DNA from: Dietzia sp032248695
GTDB lineage: Bacteria > Actinomycetota > Actinomycetes > Mycobacteriales > Mycobacteriaceae
DNA: 64,000 nucleotides
Direction of reading: 5' to 3'
Assembly (NCBI RefSeq): GCF_032248695.1
Contig: NZ_JAVHXC010000002.1
Span: forward strand, 310,001-374,000
A program made the translations under genes and the position numbers. The notes beneath the pieces are model-generated. The model was not told the DNA's origin. It did not search any database and saw nothing but the letters and a program-made list of their open reading frames with translations. Below, in pieces: positions 27,995-36,014 of this stretch (the stretch's first letter is position 1; every line of letters starts with the position of its first letter).

Positions 27995-28930
27995 TCAGCC
28001 CGCCAGCCTCACGGTCGGCGCGTCCCCGTACAGGGCGAGCGAGATGAGCAGCGTCACCAGGACCACCGCCGTGAGCGACATCCGGACCGCCCGGCCCGTC
28101 GCCATCCCGACCCCCGCCGGTCCGCCGGCGGCCGTGAACCCGTAGTAGGTGTGGATGATCATCACCGTGAGCGCCATCGCGACGGCCTGCGCGAACGACC
28201 ACACCACGTCCACCGGGTTGAGGAACGTGGAGAAGTAGTGGTCGTACACGCCCGGCGACTGGCCCAGCACCGCCACCGTCGCGACTCGGCTGGCCAGGAA
28301 CGACGCGAGCACGGACAACGAGTACAGCGGGATGACCGTGAGCAGTCCCGCGACGATTCGCGTGCCCACGAGATAGCGGACCGGGTCCACGGCCATCACC
28401 TCGAGGGCGTCGATCTCCTCGCTGATGCGCATCGCGCCCAGCTGCGCCGTGGTGCCGGCGCCGATCGTCGCGGCCAGACCCACCCCGGCGGTGACCGGCG
28501 CGACGACACGGATGTTGACGTACGCGGCCAGGAAGCCGGTGAGCGCCTCCACGCCGATGTCGCCGAGGGAGTTGTAGCCCTGGACGGCCACCGTGGCGCC
28601 CGCGAAGAGGGTGATGAAGCCGAGGATGGCCAGGCTGCCGCCGAACATCGCGAGCACGCCCGTGCCCAGGCCCACCTCGGTGGTGACGCGTAGCGTCTCG
28701 CGGCCCTGGCGCACGGGCGCGGTCGCGGCGGCCCGCAGGGCGTGCGCGACGAAGAGCAGGGCAGTCCCGAGCTCGTCCACGGCATCGAGCACACCCCGCC
28801 GCCGCGCACCGGGCGCCGCGCCCCACCGCCTCGCACCGGACGCCGCGCCCCACCGCCGCGCACCGGACGCCGCGCCCCACCGCCGCGCACCGGACGCCGC
28901 GCCCCGCGTCTGCAGGCCCCGGCCGCTCAT
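27995..28930 (-). CDS. yrbEB: YrbE/MlaE-family permease YrbEB
   Basis: 311 aa permease. The core from about residue 47 closely resembles the YrbEB-type protein at 12-869 (QLGAMRISEEIDALEVMAVDP, HTYYGFTAAGGPAGVG). The first 46 residues are unusual: SGARRWGAA is repeated three to four times, encoded by 27-bp tandem units (28805-28915). Such a positively charged repeat is absent from family members I know and may vary in number between strains. ATG overlaps yrbEA. Confidence 0.93.
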   Translation of the reverse strand: MSGRGLQTRGAASGARRWGAASGARRWGAASGARRWGAAPGARRRGVLDAVDELGTALLFVAHALRAAATAPVRQGRETLRVTTEVGLGTGVLAMFGGSLAILGFITLFAGATVAVQGYNSLGDIGVEALTGFLAAYVNIRVVAPVTAGVGLAATIGAGTTAQLGAMRISEEIDALEVMAVDPVRYLVGTRIVAGLLTVIPLYSLSVLASFLASRVATVAVLGQSPGVYDHYFSTFLNPVDVVWSFAQAVAMALTVMIIHTYYGFTAAGGPAGVGMATGRAVRMSLTAVVLVTLLISLALYGDAPTVRLAG

Positions 28931-29691
28931 CCGCCCGTCACCTGGATGCCGATCGCGGTGAGGACGAGGTTGGCCAGGAACAGGGCGACGAACGAGAACA
29001 CCACGGTCTCGTTGACCGCGTCGCCGACGCTCTTCGGCCCGCCCGTGACGGCGAGGCCCCGATAGCAAGCGACCAGCCCGGCGATGAGCCCGAACAGCGC
29101 GGCCTTGACCTCGGAGAGGACGAGTTCCGCGGGGCCCACGAGAAGAGTCACGCCCGCGGCGAACGCCCCGGGGTCGACGTTGCCCAGGTAGACGGAGAAG
29201 ACGAACCCGCCGGCCAGCCCGATCGCGCAGACCGCTGCGTTGAGCGTGGCGGCCACGAGCGCCGAGGCCAGTGCGCGGGGCAGGACGAGATGCGTTGCCG
29301 GATCCAACCCCAGGACCTCGAGCGCCGAGATCTCGTCCCGGATCGTGCGGGAGCCCAGGTCGGCGGCCACGGCGGTCGCACCCGTGCCTGCCACGACGAG
29401 GACGGTCACGAGCGGACCGATCTGGGTGACCGCACCCAGTCCCGCGCCGGCGCCTGCCATGTCGCTGGCGCCGATCTCGCCGAGGAGGGAGTTGAGGGTG
29501 AACACCACCAGGACCGTGAACGGCAACGCCATGAGCACGGTCGGGACCAGCGAGACGCGGGCGATGAACCAGTACTGTTCGACGAATTCGCGCCAGCGCC
29601 ACGGGCCGGTGAACAGCCCGGCCATCGCGTCGACGGAGAGGGCGTAGAGGTCGCCGACGGATCGGACCGCGGTCGTCACCCGACTCGCCAT
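28927..29691 (-). CDS. yrbEA: YrbE/MlaE-family permease YrbEA
   Basis: 254 aa permease, first gene of the complete mce operon. Conserved MlaE segments: FVEQYWFIARVSLVPTVL, RTIRDEISALEVLGLDPATHLVLPR and VTGGPKSVGDAVN. I chose the ATG at 29689-29691, which has a G-rich ribosome site and places the start 45 bp from the candidate operator. No ATPase gene accompanies this operon. Confidence 0.93.
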   Translation of the reverse strand: MASRVTTAVRSVGDLYALSVDAMAGLFTGPWRWREFVEQYWFIARVSLVPTVLMALPFTVLVVFTLNSLLGEIGASDMAGAGAGLGAVTQIGPLVTVLVVAGTGATAVAADLGSRTIRDEISALEVLGLDPATHLVLPRALASALVAATLNAAVCAIGLAGGFVFSVYLGNVDPGAFAAGVTLLVGPAELVLSEVKAALFGLIAGLVACYRGLAVTGGPKSVGDAVNETVVFSFVALFLANLVLTAIGIQVTGG

Positions 29692-29733
29692 CTCCCGCCC
29701 CCTCCCCCTGTGCGACTGCTGAGCGCTGGCCGA

Positions 29734-29753
29734 ACCATACCCCAGGGTACTGT
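29734..29753. promoter_or_regulatory. Candidate operator upstream of the mce operon
   Basis: ACCATACC-N2-AGGGTA-N-TGT, identical to 6925-6944 except at two variable positions. The core TACCC-N2-GGGTA (29738-29749) is a perfect inverted repeat. It lies 43-62 bp upstream of yrbEA. A further 11-bp palindrome, GCACAGTGTGC, is at 29771-29781, at the edge of the repeat array. Confidence 0.5.
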
Positions 29754-29777
29754 CCTCATGGTGACCTAGAGCACAGT

Positions 29778-31800
29778 GTGCGCCGGGCGGGCGCGCCCGG
29801 GGTCGGGTTCGCCGGGATGGGTGGGCCTCGCCCGCGTGGGGCGGTCCGGCATCATGCGCCCCACAGCCGCACGCCAACATGGCGTCTCGCGCGCCCCGAA
29901 GTGAGGGCGAGACGCCACCCCGGGGAGCGGCTGCGGGCTGGACGGGCAGGCCGGGGAGCGAGACGCCTTCACCGAGAGCGTATGCAGCCCCGGGCGCGCC
30001 CGGGGACGGGTTCGCCGGGCTGGGTGGGCTTCTCCGGCGTGGGCGGTCCCGCCTCAGTTCCCCCCACAGCCGCACGCGAACAGGGCGTCTCGCGCGCCCC
30101 GAAGTGTGGGCGAGACGCCATCGCCGGGAGCGGCTGCGAGACCGGCGGGCAGGCCGGGGAGCGAGACGCCATCACCGAGAGCGGATGCAGCCCCGGGCGC
30201 GCCCGGGGACGGGTTCGCCGGGATGGGTGGGCTTCTCCGGCGTGGGCGGTCCCGCCTCAGTTCCCCCCACAGCCGCACGCGAACAGGGCGTCTCGCGCGC
30301 CCCGACGTGCGGGCGAGACGCCATCGCCGGGAGCGGCTGCGCGACCGGCGGGCAGGCCGGGGAGCGAGCCGCCCACACCGCGCGGGGATGCAGCCCCGGG
30401 CGCGCCCGGGGCCGGGTTCGCCGGGATGGGTGGGCGTCTCCGGCGTGGGCGCTCCCGCATCAGTTCCCCCCACAGCCGCACGCGAACAGGGCGTCTCGCG
30501 CGCCCCGAAGTGAGGGCGAGACGCCATCGCCGGGAGCGGCTGCGAGACCGGCGGGCAGGCCGGGGAGCGAGACGCCATCACCGAGAGCGGCTGCAGGCCC
30601 GGGCGCGCCCTGGGTGGGTTCGCCGGGATGGGTGGGCCTCGCCCGCGTGGGGCGGACCGGCATCATGCGCCCCACAGCCGCACGCCAACAGGGCGTCTCG
30701 CGCGCCCCGACGTGCGGGCGAGACGCCATCGCCGGGAGCGGCTGCGAGACCGGCGGGCTGGCCGGGGAGCGAGACGCCACCACCGAGAGCGGATGCAGCC
30801 CCGGGCGCGCCCGGGGACGGGTTCGCCGGGATGGGTGGGCTTCTCCGGCGTGGGCGGTCCCGCATCAGTTCCCCCCACAGCCGCACGCGAACATGGCGTC
30901 TCGCGCGCCCCGACGTGAGGGCGAGACGCCATCGCCGGGAGCGGCTGCGGGCCCGGGCGGCCAGGCCGGGGGCCGAGACGCCAACGCCGGGGGCGGCTGC
31001 GGGCCCGGGCGCGCCCGGGGTGGGTTCGCCGGGATGGGGGGGCATCGCCGGCGTGGGCGGCCCGGCATCAGGCGCCCCCCAGCCGCACGCGAACATGGCG
31101 TCTCGCGCGCCCCGAAGTGAGGGCGAGACGCCATCGCCGGGAGCGGCTGCGGGCCCGGGCGGACAGGCCGGGGAGCGAGACGCCATCGCCGAGAGCGGCT
31201 GCAGGCCCGGGCGCGCCCTGGGTGGGTTCGCCGGGATGGGTGGGCCTCGCCGGCGTGGGCGGCCCGGCATCAGGCGCCCCACAGCCGCACGCGAACATGG
31301 CGTCTCGCGCGCCCCGAAGGGTGGGCGTGACGCCATCGCCGGGCGCGGCTGCGGGCCCGGGCGGACAGGCCGGGGAGCGAGACGCCATCGCCGTGAGCGG
31401 CTGCAGGCCCGGGCGCGCCCGGGGTGGGTTCGCCGGGATGGGGGGGCATCGCCGGCGTGGGCGGCCCGGCATCAGGCGCCCCCCCGCCGCACGCGAACAT
31501 GGCGTCTCGCGCGCCCCGAAGTGAGGGCGAGACGCCACCCCGGGGAGCGGCTGCGGGCTGGACGGGCAGGCCGGGGAGCGAGACGCCATCACCGAGAGCG
31601 GCTGCGGGCTGGACGGGCCGGCCGGGGAGCGAGACGCCATCACCGAGAGCGGCTGCGGGCTGGACGGGCCGGCCGGGGAGCGAGACGCCATCACCGAGAG
31701 CGGCTGCGGGCCCGGACGGGCGGGCGCGGGCTGGACGGGCGGGCGCGGGCTGGACGGGCGGATGCGGGTGGCGCGGGCGGGTGGCTGGCGGGCGGGCGCG
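29778..31800. repeat. Family A tandem array: nine units of 202-203 bp, non-coding
   Basis: The element GGCGTCTCGC recurs at 29881, 30084, 30287, 30490, 30692, 30895, 31097, 31299 and 31501, a regular 202-203 bp period over 2 kb. Each unit holds a 36-bp inverted repeat (GGCGTCTCGC-N16-GCGAGACGCC; one mismatch in the eighth) and a second GCGAGACGCC box about 70 bp further on. After 31550 the array decays into three copies of a 51-bp sub-unit and G-rich sequence. The period is not a multiple of three and no ribosome sites or conserved frame exist, so I see no gene here. It lies between the mce promoter and the rplA terminator. Confidence 0.93.
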
Positions 31801-31821
31801 GGCGGGCCCGGAAATGCACGA

Positions 31822-31853
31822 GGCCCCGCGCCCGGATGTCCGGACGCGGGGCC
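31822..31853 (-). terminator. Terminator after rplA
   Basis: Stem GGCCCCGCG (31822-31830) with CGCGGGGCC (31845-31853), 14-nt loop, followed on the minus strand by TCGTGCATTT. It lies 86 bp after the rplA stop. The intervening sequence repeats CAGCCGGCTGCTCAGCC. Confidence 0.75.
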
Positions 31854-31939
31854 TTGCCGTTGCTGGCTTCTCAGGCCAGCCGGCTGCTCAGCCCAGCGGG
31901 CGTCTCAGCCCAGCCGGCTGCTCAGCCGAGTGGGGCGGC

Positions 31940-32662
31940 TCACTCGGAGTCGGTGCCCGCCTCGAGCAGCTTGGAGATCGCCGACGAGTCGACCGGGATG
32001 CCCGGGCCGGTCGTGGTGGAGATGGTGACCTTCTGCAGGTAGCGGCCCTTGGAGGAGGACGGCTTGAGACGCATGATCTCGTCGATCGCGGCCTGGTAGT
32101 TCTCCGTGAGCTGCTCCGCCGTGAACGACGCCTTGCCCACGATGAAGTGCAGGTTGTTCGCCTTGTCGGTGCGGAAGGTGATCTTGCCGCCCTTGATGTC
32201 GTTGACGGCCTTGGTCACGTCCATGGTGACGGTGCCCGTCTTGGGGTTGGGCATGAGACCACGCGGGCCGAGCACGCGGGCCACGCGGCCGACCTTGGCC
32301 ATCTGGTCCGGGGTGGCGATCGCGGCGTCGAAGTCGAGCCAGCCGCCCTGGATGCGCTCGATGAGGTCCTCGGAGCCCACGGCGTCCGCGCCGGCGGCCT
32401 CGGCCTCGGTGGCCTTCTCGCCCGCGGCGAAGACGATCACGCGGGCGGTCTTACCGGTACCGTGCGGAAGGTTCACGGTGCCACGGACCATCTGGTCCGC
32501 CTTGCGGGAGTCGACGCCAAGTCGCATGGCGACCTCGACGGTGGCATCCATCTTCGTCGAGGACGTCTCCTTGGCCAGGGCCAGGGCGTCCAGAGGCGAG
32601 TACAGCTTGGTGCGGTCGACCTTTTCAGCGGCGGCCTTGAAGGCCTTGCTGTTCTTGCTCAT
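31940..32662 (-). CDS. rplA: 50S ribosomal protein L1
   Basis: 240 aa protein of the L1 stalk, which helps move deacylated tRNA out of the E site. Family segments: DATVEVAMRLGVDSRKADQMVRGTVNLPHGTGK and ARVLGPRGLMPNPKTGTVT. It lies 92 bp downstream of rplK in the secE-nusG-rplK-rplA block. L1 commonly represses its own operon by binding the rplK leader. Confidence 0.98.
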   Translation of the reverse strand: MSKNSKAFKAAAEKVDRTKLYSPLDALALAKETSSTKMDATVEVAMRLGVDSRKADQMVRGTVNLPHGTGKTARVIVFAAGEKATEAEAAGADAVGSEDLIERIQGGWLDFDAAIATPDQMAKVGRVARVLGPRGLMPNPKTGTVTMDVTKAVNDIKGGKITFRTDKANNLHFIVGKASFTAEQLTENYQAAIDEIMRLKPSSSKGRYLQKVTISTTTGPGIPVDSSAISKLLEAGTDSE

Positions 32663-32754
32663 GAGATGTCCATTCCTGCCGCGTCATCCACGCGGCGGTC
32701 GGGTGTGGTCCGGGCCTGAGCTGCCCTCCCACAGGTGTTTCTGGGAAGTGGAGG

Positions 32755-33189
32755 TCAGCCCTCGACCGTGATGCCCATGGAACGGGCGGTGCCGGCGATG
32801 ATCTTCGCGGCCTGGTCGATGTCGCTGGCGTTGAGGTCCTCCAGCTTGGTCTGCGCGATCTCACGGACCTGGTCCATGGAGACCTTGCCGACCTTGGCGG
32901 AGTGCGGGGTGCCGGAGCCCTTCTGCAGGCCGGCGGCCTTGAGCAGGAGCTTGGCGGCCGGCGGCGTCTTCAGCTTGAAGTCGAACGACCGGTCCTCGTA
33001 GACCGTGATCTCGACCGGCACGACGTTTCCGCGCTGGTTCTCGGTGGCGGCGTTGTAGGCCTTGCAGAACTCCATGATGTTGACACCATGGGCACCCAGA
33101 GCCGGACCGACCGGCGGGGCCGGGTTGGCAGCGCCGGCCTGGATCTGGAGCTTGATGAGCCCTGAGACCTTCTTCTTCTTCGGAGGCAT
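32755..33189 (-). CDS. rplK: 50S ribosomal protein L11
   Basis: 144 aa, complete. It binds 23S rRNA at the GTPase centre. Conserved start [32 protein letters not shown] and the C-terminal RNA-binding segment ([14 protein letters not shown]). Normal length and position between nusG and rplA. Confidence 0.98.
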
Positions 33190-33457
33190 CGTCTTCCTGA
33201 TTCTTCGACTGGATCTCGGCTCCGCGCTGTACACGCGGGAGGCCGACTGTCGTGTGCGCCCGCCCCCGCCGCCCCACCGTGAGGCGGGCATGCGGCGGCA
33301 CAAGCGCAACCTGGGAGAGTTTACGTGCTCGGCGCACCCAACGACTAATCGTGGGCGCGGACCGCCCCCCGCACCGCCCGCGGACCGGCGACGGTGCACA
33401 GACGACGAACCCGCCCCACGCCGGGCGCGGGACGGGTCGGTCGGGGACGCGTGCGGG

Positions 33458-34372
33458 TCAGTCGATCTTCTCGACCTGGTTGAAGCCGAGCTCGACGGGG
33501 GTCTCGCGGCCGAAGATCGACACGAGCACCTTGAGCTTCTGCGCGGCCGGGTCGACCTCGGAGATCGACGCGGGCAGGGTGGCGAACGGGCCGTCCATGA
33601 CGGTGACCGACTCGCCCACCTCGAAGTCGACCTCGACGTTCTGCGGGACCAAACCGGCCTCGCCGTCGGCGGCGGCCGCGGCCGCGGACTTCTTCTCCGG
33701 CTTGGGCGCGAGGAACTTGGCCACGTCGCTCAGGGAGAGCGGGGTGGGGGTGCCGCCCTGGCCGCCGGTGGCGCTGACGAACCCGGTGACGCCGGGCGTG
33801 TTGCGCACGACGCCCCACGACTCGTCGTCCAGCTCCATGCGCACCAGGACGTAACCGGGCAGGACCTTGCGGTTGGCGGTCTTCTTCTGGCCGTTCTTGA
33901 CCTCGGTGTACTCCTCGACCGGGACCTCGACCTGGAAGATCTTGTCCTCCGCGCCGAGGGTGACGGCGCGGGTCTCGAGGTTGGCCTTCACCTTGTTCTC
34001 GTACCCGGCGTAGGAGTGGATGACGAACCAGTCGCCGGGCAGCTTGCGCAGCTGCCGCTTGAACGCGATGACCGGGTCGATCGCGGGCGCGGCGGGCGCC
34101 TCCTCGGCGGGGGCGTCCTCGGCGGCGGTCTCGTCGATCACGTCGTCGGTCTCGGGGGCCGACTCGTCGAGCTCGGCCTCGGCGACGTCCTCGTCACCCT
34201 CCTCGACGATCTCGCCCTCGACGTCCTCGTCGAGCTCGGTCTCCTCGGCGTCGGTGGCCGCGTCCGCGTCGAGCTCGGCGCCGGCGGCGAGGGTCTCCTC
34301 CTCGGCCGCGGCCTGCTCGGCGGCGGCCTGCTCGGCGTCCTCGGCCCCGGGGCTCTGATCGATGTCGCTCAC
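33458..34372 (-). CDS. nusG: Transcription termination/antitermination factor NusG
   Basis: 304 aa. The NGN domain starts near residue 105 (WFVIHSYAGYENKVKANLETR) and a C-terminal KOW domain carries VGESVTVMDGPFATLPASISEVD. The first 100 residues are an Asp/Glu/Ala-rich, probably disordered extension, as in other actinobacterial NusG. An Ala-rich insert (SAAAAAADGEAG) lies between NGN and KOW. GTG start. NusG binds RNA polymerase and modulates elongation and Rho-dependent termination. Confidence 0.97.
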   Translation of the reverse strand: MSDIDQSPGAEDAEQAAAEQAAAEEETLAAGAELDADAATDAEETELDEDVEGEIVEEGDEDVAEAELDESAPETDDVIDETAAEDAPAEEAPAAPAIDPVIAFKRQLRKLPGDWFVIHSYAGYENKVKANLETRAVTLGAEDKIFQVEVPVEEYTEVKNGQKKTANRKVLPGYVLVRMELDDESWGVVRNTPGVTGFVSATGGQGGTPTPLSLSDVAKFLAPKPEKKSAAAAAADGEAGLVPQNVEVDFEVGESVTVMDGPFATLPASISEVDPAAQKLKVLVSIFGRETPVELGFNQVEKID

Positions 34373-34436
34373 GGAAATGCGGTCCTCTCGAAGTCGGCGG
34401 TCCGGGTCTCACCCCGGACCTTCAGGCGGCAGGTCT

Positions 34437-34775
34437 CTAGCGGTCGAAGACGAGCTCGACGAGCTTGCCCGCGCCGAAGTCGACGCCCGAGACGAGCGCG
34501 GTCATGAAGATGAGGAACAGGAACACCACGATGGTGTAGGTGACCATCTGGTTGCGCGTGGGCCAGATGACCTTGCGCAGCTCCTCGGCGACCTGCTTGA
34601 GGTACTGGAAGGGATTCGCGCGGGTGGTCCGCGTGTCCTCCGGCGTGTCCGCGTCCGTGCGGACCCGGCCCGCGAGGGCCGTGTCGCCACGACCCGCCTT
34701 ACCCGTGGGAACGGCGGCGGCCTCGGAGTCGCGGGCGCCGCGGGTGTCGACGTCGTCGTCGCGATCCTGGCTCAC
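34437..34775 (-). CDS. secE: Preprotein translocase subunit SecE
   Basis: 112 aa. The C-terminal SecE core (NPFQYLKQVAEELRKVIWPTRNQMVTYTIVVFLFLIFMTALVSGVDF) has the conserved W-P-T-R amphipathic helix and one transmembrane segment. The N-terminal 50 residues are charged and variable, as usual in actinobacteria. GTG start. Between tRNA-Trp and nusG, the standard arrangement. Confidence 0.97.
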   Translation of the reverse strand: MSQDRDDDVDTRGARDSEAAAVPTGKAGRGDTALAGRVRTDADTPEDTRTTRANPFQYLKQVAEELRKVIWPTRNQMVTYTIVVFLFLIFMTALVSGVDFGAGKLVELVFDR

Positions 34776-34812
34776 GCGGCTACCTCCGGGTCGTCTGGCT
34801 TGCGGGGAAGTG

Positions 34813-34885
<73 letters not shown>

Positions 34886-35069
34886 TCGGCCGGTTTCCCG
34901 ACCACCCGTACCGTCTCGCGTAGCGGACCGCACGAACGCCTCGACTCTACAGTGTCGGCGACTGCCCGGGGGCAGCGCGGGTCGCGACCACGTTCGGTCG
35001 GGCATCCCAGTGTACGTCAGCGACCCCGGCGCCCTGAAATCGCCTGCAGAGGGCGCCCGCCGCGGGCGG

Positions 35070-35492
35070 TCATCCCGACAGTGCGACCGTGACGATCGCC
35101 TTGCCGAACACCTTCGCCCCGTCGCAGGTCACGGCGAGTGCGATGTCGGCGCTCGAGCCGTCCTCGGCCACCTTCTTCACCGTCCCCGCCACCTCCAGCA
35201 GCGCGGGCCCGTCGGCCGGCACCACGACGGGTGCGGCGAAGCGGAACGAGGTGGCCAGGACGCGGTCCGCTCCCCCGGCCCACTCGGCGGCGACCCCTAT
35301 CGCGAGCGCCGACGTCAGCATCCCGTGCGCCACGACCCCCGGCAGGCCGAGGGCGCGGGCGGCGTCGTCGTCGAGGTGGATGGGGTTGTGGTCGCCGGAG
35401 GCCTCCGCGTAGCGACGCACGTCCTCCCGCCGGATCGGCAGGGTCCGCGGCGGCAGGACGTCCCCGGCCGCGGGACTCGTCGTCGTCGTCAT
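35070..35492 (-). CDS. hadB: (3R)-hydroxyacyl-ACP dehydratase subunit HadB-like (MaoC fold)
   Basis: 140 aa hot-dog-fold protein with the hydratase-2 motif YAEASGDHNPIHLDDDAARALGLPGVVAHGML, containing the catalytic Asp and His. In mycobacteria HadB pairs with HadA (or HadC) to dehydrate hydroxyacyl-ACP in FAS-II for mycolic acids. I chose the ATG at 35490-35492 because it gives the family length; a GTG 12 codons earlier would overlap hadA by 4 bp. No hadC follows; tRNA-Trp is next. Confidence 0.88.
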   Translation of the reverse strand: MTTTTSPAAGDVLPPRTLPIRREDVRRYAEASGDHNPIHLDDDAARALGLPGVVAHGMLTSALAIGVAAEWAGGADRVLATSFRFAAPVVVPADGPALLEVAGTVKKVAEDGSSADIALAVTCDGAKVFGKAIVTVALSG

Positions 35493-35524
35493 CTCCGTCC
35501 TCTCCCCCGACTCCCCGGGCCCGG

Positions 35525-35920
35525 TCACCGCGCCACCTCGGCGGTGAGCAGCGCGGTGGTCAGGGTCTGGACCGGCTCGCCGGCGGCGTCGCGCAGCACG
35601 GTGTCGAAGCCGATCATGCGCCCGCCGCGTGCCGACCGCACGCCGGTGACCGTCGCGGTGGCGGTGAGGACGTCGCCCACCCGGATCGGCCGGTGGTGCT
35701 TGCTCGACTGGGCGGTGTGGAGGGTCCGCGCGAGGTCGATGCGCAGCGTCGGGTGCTCCATCACCGCGCGTTGCACCGGCGCGGTGAGGGCGGCGGCCAG
35801 CGTCGCGGGGACCTGACCGGCGGGCGCGCCGACGGCCTCGGCGAAGCGTGACACCACGGCGTCGGTCACGGTGACGGGATCTCCGACGACGACGAGGTCA
35901 TCAGCGTTGTCTGTGCTCAC
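35525..35920 (-). CDS. hadA: (3R)-hydroxyacyl-ACP dehydratase subunit HadA-like
   Basis: 131 aa MaoC-type hot-dog protein lacking the catalytic Asp/His motif, as expected of the structural HadA partner. Features: VTVTDAVVSRFAEAVG near the start, the conserved HHRPIRVGDVLTATATVTGVRSARGGRMIGFDT and a C-terminal TTALL strand. GTG start (MSTDNADD). Order hadA-hadB-tRNA-Trp-secE matches mycobacteria. The assignment rests largely on that synteny. Confidence 0.82.
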   Translation of the reverse strand: MSTDNADDLVVVGDPVTVTDAVVSRFAEAVGAPAGQVPATLAAALTAPVQRAVMEHPTLRIDLARTLHTAQSSKHHRPIRVGDVLTATATVTGVRSARGGRMIGFDTVLRDAAGEPVQTLTTALLTAEVAR

Positions 35921-36014
35921 AGCCCTCGACGCTACCCGAGGGCGCGTGCGCGGAACCGCCCCTGCGAGCGGGTGTGGCCTCCTACGGTGAGGGCAGTCCA
36001 GCAGGAGGTGCGGC

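Noticed and set aside
29778..31800. CRISPR array
   Set aside because: The period is about 200 bp, the whole unit is conserved rather than a short repeat with unique spacers, and no cas genes are near.
29778..32042. Long open frames in all six phases across the repeat array
   Set aside because: They arise because high-GC repeats lack stop codons. The 202-203 bp period shifts frame at each unit, no ribosome sites are present, and the translations are compositionally odd.
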